From: Myotis daubentonii
Lineage: Eukaryota > Chordata > Mammalia > Chiroptera > Vespertilionidae
Length of the DNA: 64,000 bases
Assembly: GCF_963259705.1 (NCBI RefSeq)
Contig: NC_081844.1
Span: 11,827,715-11,891,714 of the forward strand
Direction of reading: 5' to 3'
Shown: positions 56,871 to 64,000 of the stretch, in pieces
Layout of the letters: each line of letters opens with the position of its first letter
How positions within the stretch are numbered: position 1 is the stretch's first letter
The notes under the pieces: model-generated
Databases searched by the model: none
What the model was told of the DNA's origin: nothing
What the model saw: the letters and a program-made list of their open reading frames with translations, nothing else
Translations under genes and position numbers: made by a program

Positions 56871-57417
56871 ATCCTAATACAATCATCACTATAACACCAT
56901 CACACCTAGTTCATACGAAACTGCCAAACTGCCGCTATCTGTGAGGATAGCTTCCCTCCTGGAGCAGGTCCTCCATCTCAGTTCTTTTAGGCAATTAGAA
57001 GGAAGGTCAAAGGTTCTTCCTGAGTTTTTTATTTCTTAAAAATAACCATCTTAAAATAATTACTATTCCAAAAAAATGCATATCTTGGAGTTGCAAACTC
57101 TGTGCCCCTCACTAGTCTGGGCATTAACTAATGTAGGCTGTCGGCAGAGAGGTAACAACGACCCCGAGGACAGCCTTAATGCATAGTATGCGCCTGGGCC
57201 CTCCAGCAGCTGTTGTCCAGCTGGAGCAAACATTCTGAGTCACTGATCCCTTTCTTTTCCAATCAGACCCTCAGGGGAGCCATGGCTTAATCAATGAAAA
57301 GGACTATAGAGTGGGATGGGAGGGTTGATGAAGGATAAAAAATAACATTCTTGGAATGCTTTAGATTAGACTTAAAAAAGCACAAAGTGCAATAGATGAA
57401 CTGAGAATGAAAGGATT
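56871..57417. other. No recognised feature
   Basis: Unique-looking DNA. Confidence 0.35.
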
Positions 57418-57490
57418 CCAAATTATTATTTTTTATTTATTTATTTTTTAATTTTTTATTGATTAAGATATTACATATGTGTACCCTCTA

Positions 57491-57512
57491 CCCCCCCCCC
57501 CCCCCCCCCCCC
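57491..57512 (+). repeat. C22 homopolymer (G22 on the element's sense strand)
   Basis: Uninterrupted run in the L1-type 3' UTR. The sense strand is G-rich, as in many L1 3' UTRs that can form G-quadruplexes. Confidence 0.95.
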
Positions 57513-57797
57513 GCTCATCCCCTCATCCCCCTGTTGTCCGTGTCCATTGGTTAGGCCTATATGCTTGCATATAAGTCCTTTGGTTGATCTTTCCCCCTTG
57601 CCCCCACCCTCCCCTACCTTCCCTCCAAGGCCCGACAGTCCAATCAATGCCTCTCCATCTCTGGATCAGTCCTTGTTCATCAGTTTATGTTGTTCATTAT
57701 ATTCCACAAATGAGTGCGATCCTGTGGTATTTATCCACTCTCCAGTTCCATCCATGCTGTGGCAAATGGTAAGAGTTCCTTTTTCTTCTTCCTCTTC

Positions 57798-58664
57798 TTA
57801 AAGAATACCTTTCAGCATTTCATATAATGCTAATTTGGTGGTGATGAACTCCTTTAGCTTTTTCTTATCCGTGAAGCTCTTTATCTGACCTTCAATTCTG
57901 AATGATAGCTTTGCTGGATAAAGTAATCTTGGTTGCAGGTTCTTGCTATTCATCTCTTTGAATATTTCTTGCCACTCTCTTCTGGCCTGCATGGTTTCTG
58001 TTGAGAAATCAGCTGACAGTCGTATGGGTATTCCCTTGTAGGTAACTGACTGTCTTTCTCTTGCTGCTTTTAAGATTCTCTCTTTATCTTTTGCTCTTGG
58101 CATTTTAATTATGATGTGTCTTGGTGTGGTCCTCTTTGGATTCCTTTTGTTTGGGGTTCTCTGCGCTTCCTGGACTTGTAAGTCCACTTCTTTCACCAGG
58201 TAGGGGAAGTTTTCTGTCATTATTTCTTCAAAAAGGTTTTCAATATCTTGCCCTCTCTCTCCTTCTGGTACCCCTATAATTCTGATGTTGGTACGCTTGA
58301 AGTTGTCCCAGAGGCTCCTTACACTATCTTCATATTTTTTGAATCTCTTTTCTTTTTTCTTTTTTGGTTGGGTATTTTTTGTTTCTTTGTATTTCAAATC
58401 TTTGACTTGATTCTTGGGATCCTCTTGTCTGCTGTTGGATCTCTGTAAATTATTCTTTATTTCAGTCAGTGTATGCTTAATTTCTAGTTGGTCCTTTTTC
58501 ATGTCCTCCATGGTCTCACTATACTCCTTGAGGGATTCATTAAATTTATTGGCGGTTTCCATAAAATTCTTGAAAAACCTTATAAACGTGGCCTTGAACT
58601 CTATATCCAGTCGTTTGCTTTCCTCCGTTTCTGCCATTTGTGACCTTTTTCTTTGTCTCCGCAT
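57798..58664 (-). CDS. Intact ORF1p-like protein of HAL1/L1, 288 aa
   Basis: The longest open frame of the window. It starts 'MRRQRKRSQMAETEESKRL', as copy B does. Residues ~15-115 are Lys/Glu/Leu-rich and likely coiled coil (trimerisation), ~124-200 form the RRM ('NIRIIGVPEGERGQDIENL', 'TPRHIIIKMPRAKDKERIL'), and ~205-285 the C-terminal domain ('VTYKGIPIRLSADFSTETM'). L1 ORF1p coats the element RNA and acts as a chaperone in cytoplasmic RNPs. Length is close to the 297 codons of copy B and below the 338 aa of human L1 ORF1p. The natural stop is present and no internal stop occurs. It may be a young insertion; expression is unknown. Confidence 0.78.
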   Translation of the reverse strand: MRRQRKRSQMAETEESKRLDIEFKATFIRFFKNFMETANKFNESLKEYSETMEDMKKDQLEIKHTLTEIKNNLQRSNSRQEDPKNQVKDLKYKETKNTQPKKKKEKRFKKYEDSVRSLWDNFKRTNIRIIGVPEGERGQDIENLFEEIMTENFPYLVKEVDLQVQEAQRTPNKRNPKRTTPRHIIIKMPRAKDKERILKAARERQSVTYKGIPIRLSADFSTETMQARREWQEIFKEMNSKNLQPRLLYPAKLSFRIEGQIKSFTDKKKLKEFITTKLALYEMLKGIL

Positions 58665-58877
58665 TTTGGCTGCTTCCCTGTGTTGATAGAGTGGCCCTGC
58701 GAGCCATGTGTCCTGTAGGGCCCAGTGGCTCAGCCTCCCCAGTTACCTGGGGTAGACACTCTTGGTGCACTCTTGGTGCCTTGGTTGTTGTAGGATCACT
58801 GGGAGGAATTGACCTCCAGGCCAATTGGCTGTGGGAATCAGCTGTGTCTGAAGTGGGAGAATGGTCCCCAAATTATT

Positions 58878-59782
58878 TTTTTTAATCTAAAATATTCAAA
58901 CTAATCTCCAAAGCACTGGGTAACCAGATAGACACTTGTGGCTTCTAACATGGCTTAAAATAAGACATGATAAAGGGAAAGACTTTGTTCATTTAAGTCT
59001 ATGTGGTTATGCTAAATCCTCAGCGTAAAATCACTATTTCTTTCATGAATTAACATTGTCAACTGACCCAGTGAAACTGGTTCTGCTCCCTTAAAGCAAA
59101 GGTGATTAATACAATTTTTGAATTCTTTTGCAGAGACAGCACTGTGCATGTGCTACCCCGTCCTCCAGCTACACCAGGAACCCAAGTCTCACCCATCCCC
59201 ATGGAACTAAAGAATCAGGACTTGACCAGAACTTGAACACCAGAACCCTTCAGGAAGGTCTGGTGCTGAAACCCCTTACTATAAATGGTCAGGTTCCAAG
59301 TTTCTCCAGTTCAAACTTGCCCTGCCCGCACTTCCGCATACGTGTTTCCCCTAACTCCTAAAAACCCTGAATTTTGAGCAATAGCTTCCCAAATTTCCTT
59401 GTGTGGCCCCTAGCAATAGATTCTAATTTCTCCACTGCATCTAGGGGTTCAGTGTTCGCCTGAAAACCTGAACTCTCTTTGTGTTTGGTTACACCAATAC
59501 CCTGCAGAGAAACAAAAATGCATGGCTTCTTCATTTTCGTTGTTTCCTCAGTAGGCACATCTTTTTTAAAAAAGAAGAAAGATTTCATTTTTAGAAATAA
59601 TCTTGGAATGTAGAGTTTAAGGCTGTTATCCTATTTTTAACCCTCCATCCATATCCTTGGTTATTGCAGCCATATCCTTAATATGTAAGGAATGAGTAAC
59701 AAGAACCCTCTAATAGCTAGTGTAAGGAAATTGATGCAGGAACACATGATCACCCAGACATACTGATTGTACTTTGGACAGT
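58878..59782. other. No recognised gene
   Basis: Unique-looking. The frame at 59128-59361 has no recognisable domain. Confidence 0.35.
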
Positions 59783-60065
59783 ACAGTCTGCACCACTTAA
59801 CAAGGGGATACTCTCTGAGAAATGCATTGTTAGGCAATTTCATCATTGTGTGACTGTCATTGAGTACACTTACACACACCTAGATGCTATAGCCTACGAC
59901 TGTAATTGTATGTGCTGTACTTTTTATACAATTGGCCACACAGCAGGTTTGTTTATATCAGCATCACCACAAACATGTAAGGAATGCATTGTGCTATGTG
60001 GATATGATGATTATAACATTACCAGGTGATAGGAATTTTTCAGCTCCATTACCATCTATGGGATT
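59783..60065 (+). mobile_element. Tigger-type (MER8-like) DNA transposon relic
   Basis: 'cttaacaaggggatactctc', 'gagaaatgcattgttaggca' and 'cacctagatgctatagccta' follow the MER8/Tigger pattern as I remember it, with 'ggtttgtttatatcagcatc' and 'tttttcagctccattaccat' further on. The right terminal repeat is missing. Non-autonomous. Confidence 0.6.
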
Positions 60066-60073
60066 ATCTAATC

Positions 60074-60287
60074 CAGGGGTGGGCAAACTTTTTGACTCGA
60101 GGGCCACAATGGGTTCTTAAACTGGACCAGAGGGCCGGAACAAAGGCATGGATGGAGTGTTTGTGTGAACTAATATAAATTCAAAGTAAACATCATTACA
60201 TAAAAGGGTAGGGTCTTTTTTTTTTTTAGTTTTATTCATTTCAAATGGGCCGGATCCGGCCCGTGGGCCGTAGTTTGCCCATGGCTG
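60074..60287 (+). mobile_element. hAT MITE
   Basis: Ends 'caggggtgggcaaactttt' and 'gtagtttgcccatggctg'. A perfect 8-bp TSD 'atctaatc' (60066-60073 and 60288-60295). It appears to sit inside the first bases of Helitron 13. Confidence 0.92.
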
Positions 60288-60857
60288 ATCTAATCTAATA
60301 AAAGAGAAACATGCAAATTGACCATACCTCCACTACACCCACCAGCCACGCCCACCAACCACTTAGGAGTGAATATGCAAATTAACCCAACTAAGATGGC
60401 GGCGGTCACGGAGCTGGAGAGAGCAGGAGGCTTGGGTTGCAATTGGAGATGGAGGAAGCCAAGCTTCCCTCCTGCCCTGCTGGCCCTGAGCTCCGCTCAA
60501 GGCTACAAAGTTTCAATTATAGAAGATACATGAATCCCAGATACCTGCTTCCAGCCCGTGGCCGTGGCCAGCCTGAAAACAGCCATCAGCACCTCACCCA
60601 GTCTGGCCACACCTCCATGGGGTGAGGGTCCCCCTGGGGGGCTTGGCCAGCCTGCAAACAGCCACCAGCCCCTCACCCAGGATGGCCAGGCACCCCAGCG
60701 GGACCCCACCCCCACCCTGAAGGGGCTGTGGCCAGCCTGCAAACAGCCCTCAGCCCCTCACCCAGGCTGGCCAGGCACCCCAGTGGGGATCCCCACCCTG
60801 ATCCAGGACACCCTTCAGGGTAAACCAGCCGGCCCCCACCCATGCACCAGGCCTCTA
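60288..60857 (+). mobile_element. Non-autonomous Helitron 13 (first of a four-copy array)
   Basis: The 5' end 'tctaataaaagagaaacatg' is displaced by the hAT MITE and probably begins at 60067. The 3' end 'catgcaccaggcctcta' lacks the final G and abuts Helitron 14. It contains 'aagatggcggcggtcacgg' (60393-60411) and three ~80-90-bp repeats 'ggccagcctgcaaacagcc' (60566-60800). Confidence 0.82.
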
Positions 60858-61318
60858 TCCTATATAGTAAAACGGTAATGCAAATTGACCCTAACAGCAT
60901 AATGACTGGGAATGACTGATCACTATGACACACACTGACCACCAGGGGGCAGATGCTCAATGCAAGAGCTGCCGCCTGGTGGTCAGTGCACTTCCACAGA
61001 GGGAGCTCTGCTCAGTCACAAGCCAGGCTGATGGCTGCCAGCACAGCAGTGGTGGCAGAGCCTCTCCCGCCTCAGCAGCACTAAGGATGTCCGACTGCAG
61101 CTTAGGCCTGCTCCCTGCTCGCAAGTGGACATCCCTCGAGGGTCCCCAGGCTGCCAGAGAGATGTCTGACTACCAGCTTAGGCCCGATCTTCCGGGAAGT
61201 GGGCCTAAGCCAGCAGGTGGACATCCCCCGAGGGTTCCCAGACTGCAAGAGGGCACAGGCCGGGCTGAGGCCCCTCCCCCACCCCGAGTGCACAAATTTT
61301 TGTGCACCAGGCCTCTAG
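60858..61318 (+). mobile_element. Non-autonomous Helitron 14
   Basis: 'tcctatatagtaaaacggta' start directly after Helitron 13, CTAG end 61315-61318 with hairpin 'gtgcacaaatttttgtgcac'. Internal foldback 61161-61184 with 61201-61226. Same subfamily as Helitron 7. Confidence 0.92.
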
Positions 61319-61729
61319 TCTATATATATAAAAGGCTAAGTGACCATTTGACCGACTGACTGGGCCAGTAGGTATGACACACACTGACCACCAGGGGGAA
61401 GACGCTCAATGCAGGAGCTGCCAAACCACAGCAACTTTGCAGAGTGGCCTCTCACACTCCGGGACCCCTTGGGTGACGTTGGAGAGTGGATTTTGGCCAG
61501 ATCCCTGAAGGCCAGGCCGAGGGACCCCACCTGCCAGAGGGACCCTGCTCATTCTGCAGACGCCCTTCAAGCTGAGGCCCAGCCCCAGGTGTGACGAGCC
61601 GGGGAGGTTGGCTCCAGTGGGAAGTTGGCTCCAGGGCATGTTTGGCCCATCTTGCCAAGTCCCATCCTGCCAGCCACCTTCTGATTAATTTCCTTTCAAT
61701 GTGCACAAATCCATGCACTGAGCCACTAG
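61319..61729 (+). mobile_element. Non-autonomous Helitron 15
   Basis: 'tctatatatataaaaggcta' start directly after CTAG of Helitron 14, end 'ccatgcactgagccactag' at 61729. Same subfamily as Helitron 4. Confidence 0.92.
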
Positions 61730-61897
61730 TCCTATATAATAAAAGGTTAATATGCAAATTGTCTCCTTGATCAGGAGTTCAACCAGGAGTTTGACCAGGG
61801 GCCGGGGCCGGCTGGCCAACCGCCCACAGCCCCTCCTGTTGACCAGCCTGGCTGATTGGCCCCCACCCATGCATGAATTCATGCACCAGACCTCTAG
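61730..61897 (+). mobile_element. Non-autonomous Helitron 16 (last of the array)
   Basis: A 168-bp copy: 'tcctatataataaaaggtta' start directly after CTAG of Helitron 15, hairpin 'tgcatgaattcatgca' and CTAG 61894-61897. Close in size and ends to Helitron 5. Confidence 0.93.
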
Positions 61898-61967
61898 TAA
61901 TCATATATGCAGCCTGTCATTGACTGAAACACTATTGTGGGGCACATGATGGTATAATCAAAGGTGA

Positions 61968-62323
61968 TGTGTTAGTTTTCTGGGGCTTCCATATTGGCCT
62001 CAACAAACAGAAATTTATTTTCTCACAGCTCTGGAGGGTAGAAGTCCAAGAGCAAAATGTCGGCAAGAGTGATCTCTCTGAGGCTCTCTCCTGGTTGGTA
62101 GACACCTGCCTTCTCTGCAAGGCCCATGCTTGCTTGGTCTTCCTTCTGTGTATGTCTGTGTTCTAATTTTCTTTTCTTATTGGATTAGGGTTCACTTGTA
62201 GGGCCTCATTGTACCTTAATTGCCTCTTTAAAGTCCTTATCTTCAAATAGTCACATTAGAGGTACTAGGGGTTAGGACTTTAACAGGAATTTTGGGAGGA
62301 CACAATTTTACCTGTAATATTCA
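61968..62323 (-). mobile_element. MaLR-like LTR, antisense
   Basis: 'cagaaatttattttctcaca', 'ctctggagggtagaagtcca' and 'tactaggggttaggacttta' are the reverse complement of the LTR type at 34121-34566. Confidence 0.6.
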
Positions 62324-62411
62324 ACTTTCTGGCCCTGCAAATTTATGTCCTTTTCATATGCAGAATACAACAGACTCAAAATTCAACCTATTCTGTTATA
62401 AACTCAAAGTC

Positions 62412-62612
62412 TGAAATATTTTTTAAAAAATATATTTCCATTGATTTCAGAGAAGAAGGGAGAGGAAGAGAGAGACAGAAATATCAATGATGAGAGAGCC
62501 CCCTGTAGGGGATTGAGCCTGCAACCCAGGCATGTGCCCTTGACCAGAATCGAACCCAGGACTCCTCAGTCCACAGGCTGATGCTCTGTCCACTGAGCCA
62601 AATCAACTAGAG
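62412..62612 (-). mobile_element. Ves SINE 13 with partial internal deletion
   Basis: Antisense. Head 'ccactgagccaaatcaacta' at right. The segment between 'tgatgagagag' and 'ccccctgtaggggattgagc' is shortened. TSD 'ctcaaagtc' (62403-62411 and 62613-62621). Confidence 0.92.
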
Positions 62613-62979
62613 CTCAAAGTCCAAAATCTTATCTAAATGTCATCCAAATCTGATATGAGTGATATTTAAGGTGTGACTCATCCTGAGTCAAAATTCCTCT
62701 GCAGCTGTGAACCTGTAAACCCAGAAAACATGTTATCTGCTTCTCAAATATAGTGGTGGGACAGGCATAGGATAGTCATTTCCATTTCACAAGGGAGATA
62801 GAAGAAAGAAAAAAGAATTTATGAGTTCAAGCAAGTCTGAAAGATAGCAGGGAAAATTTCATTAGATTTTAAGAGTCACTAATAATACTATTTGGTTTGG
62901 TGCTCTGTTTTCCAAGCCCATACTGGTGGCACCCCTGCTTTTCAGGCCCTCATTGGACAGACCATGTGGTTGAGAAGAG

Positions 62980-63110
62980 CACTAGACTGAAGAGACACTA
63001 GATGTGGTTCTTTTCAATAACCAACTCTGTGACCTTGACCATGACATTCCAGCATCATGATTTCTTTATTTATAAAATGAGATGGCTACTATCTCTAAGA
63101 CTCTTTTTTA
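62980..63110 (+). repeat. MIR SINE fragment
   Basis: 'aactctgtgaccttgaccat' followed by 'tttatttataaaatgagatg' is the MIR core. Confidence 0.65.
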
Positions 63111-64000
63111 TCTCTAAAAATTATTTACTTTGATAGGGAACATTAGCCTTCTTTTTGACAATTTCTTTTCCCCAAAGAGGATAGATGGTCAATGATTCCA
63201 AAATAGAAAAGTGCAATAATATTTAGGGCACATTTATCTATCTACAGAGATCACTAACATGATTTTCACAAAATAGTGAAGGGGAAGTGGCCACTTTTCA
63301 GTATTTCTAATCAAGCAGTCAATCACATAAACTTAAATTTGAAGACATGCTTAATACTATAAAATGCAGACTCATAGGTATTGACCCCCAAATATGGTGC
63401 TCAGGTGCCTATTTACAGACCTGGCAAGTATTAAAGCTCAAATTGCCATCGTGGAGAAGCACTCTGTGTAACCAAATCTCTTCCTGCAAATCTGAGAAAA
63501 TTCTATTTCTGATGGCACTTGGGACATCCTTCAGCAACTAATTGCCTACTCATTCAGCAATTCTCCATTTCTCTAGTTAAATTCCCAATTTTTTGCCTTT
63601 AAGATGCAGGCAAGAAGTGTTTCAGCAGAGAAAAAAAGCAGAGGAGTTAAAATGAGAGCTGATTCATGCCATTAGCAAAATATGACTCAGCAGGAGGTAA
63701 AGAATCCTGAGGTTAGCAAGTGTCCCAGGTTCAGTGCGCCAGAGCTCTGTCATCTCTTTAGGAAGCAAATCATGCCAGTGAGTTAATTAGCATTGTCATT
63801 ACTTACTAACATTTAAAGAATCTCAAGAAAGCCCCTACAGCATCTTAAACAATCCAATCTCTAAAAGTTTAGATTGGTTTTCATTCCAAATATTCCATTA
63901 AGTATAATTCAAGCCACAATCTAATAATATTGGTCACTCATAAAGCTGAGCGAGGAATTGGGGGGCGGGGCAGGTGTCATCTGTCTTGGGGTGATGACTG
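63111..64000. other. No recognised gene or repeat
   Basis: AT-rich unique-looking DNA to the window end. Confidence 0.35.

Larger units (their letters stand above)
57428..58867 (-). mobile_element. HAL1/L1 composite (copy D) in one TSD
   Basis: Antisense unit of 1.44 kb: A-rich tail, L1-type 3' UTR and the last few ORF2 codons (57428-57780), then directly the HAL1/L1 ORF1 (57798-58664) and a 5' part ending near 58867. A 10-bp TSD 'ccaaattatt' flanks the whole (57418-57427 and 58868-58877). The join lies in shared 'gaagaaaaagga'-like sequence (about 57776-57792). ORF2 is otherwise absent. Confidence 0.82.

Noticed and set aside
56520..56894. Overlapping frames of 85-101 codons
   Set aside because: They lie in a probable LTR; GC-rich DNA keeps frames open by chance.
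1..64000. Autonomous Helitron (Rep/helicase), complete L1 or complete provirus
   Set aside because: No Rep HUH or helicase motifs, no continuous ORF1-EN-RT L1 and no paired LTRs with intact genes were found.

Overview
The window is nuclear DNA of a vesper bat (Vespertilionidae, of the Myotis/Eptesicus/Pipistrellus kind). The diagnosis rests on its transposons: 16 non-autonomous HeliBat-type Helitrons, 13 tRNA-derived Ves SINEs plus one 35-bp remnant, HAL1 (half-LINE) elements, several hAT MITEs and a SPIN (SPACE INVADERS) element. I see no host protein-coding exon that I can defend. Nearly every long reading frame belongs to a retrotransposon, to low-complexity DNA, or to a degraded retrocopy.

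Layout. 1-5.6 kb: an antisense HAL1 split by two tandem Helitrons, then a 5'-truncated antisense L1. 5.6-7.4 kb: unassigned. 7.4-13.2 kb: MaLR-like LTRs, Ves SINEs, a Helitron pair and an L1 3' end. 13.2-17.0 kb: broken L1 ORF1 and ORF2, the latter interrupted by a Helitron. 17.3-18.5 kb: a hAT/ZBED-like transposase relic split by a Helitron. 20-26.5 kb: SINEs, Helitrons, dinucleotide tracts and a twin-primed L1. 28.0-29.9 kb: a full-length HAL1 with its 5' promoter region and a 21-bp target-site duplication (TSD). 30-37 kb: old LTRs, a class II solo LTR, a ~210-bp GAA tract and MIRs. 37.07-38.7 kb: a Helitron/HAL1/L1 chimera. 39.2-43.3 kb: a broken class I endogenous retrovirus into which a dimeric hAT, a palindromic hAT MITE, a SPIN element and a solo LTR later inserted. 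44.9-45.5 kb: an EID1 retrocopy. 47-54 kb: L1, hAT, SINE and LTR copies. 56.3-58.9 kb: a CpG-rich LTR and a HAL1/L1 composite carrying the longest intact frame of the window (288 aa, ORF1p-like). 59.8-61.9 kb: a Tigger relic, a hAT MITE and four Helitrons joined head to tail.

How the parts work together. There is no operon or pathway. The logic is parasitic: L1 reverse transcriptase explains the L1, HAL1, SINE and EID1 copies (poly-A tails, TSDs). A Helitron Rep/helicase and hAT transposases supplied from elsewhere explain the DNA elements, since no Helitron here encodes either protein. The most unusual objects are the head-to-tail Helitron arrays, a Helitron 5' end that supplies an in-frame ATG to the RNA-binding half of HAL1 ORF1, and a HAL1 ORF1 joined to an L1 3' end within one TSD. 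Family names come from remembered consensus features; no database was searched.
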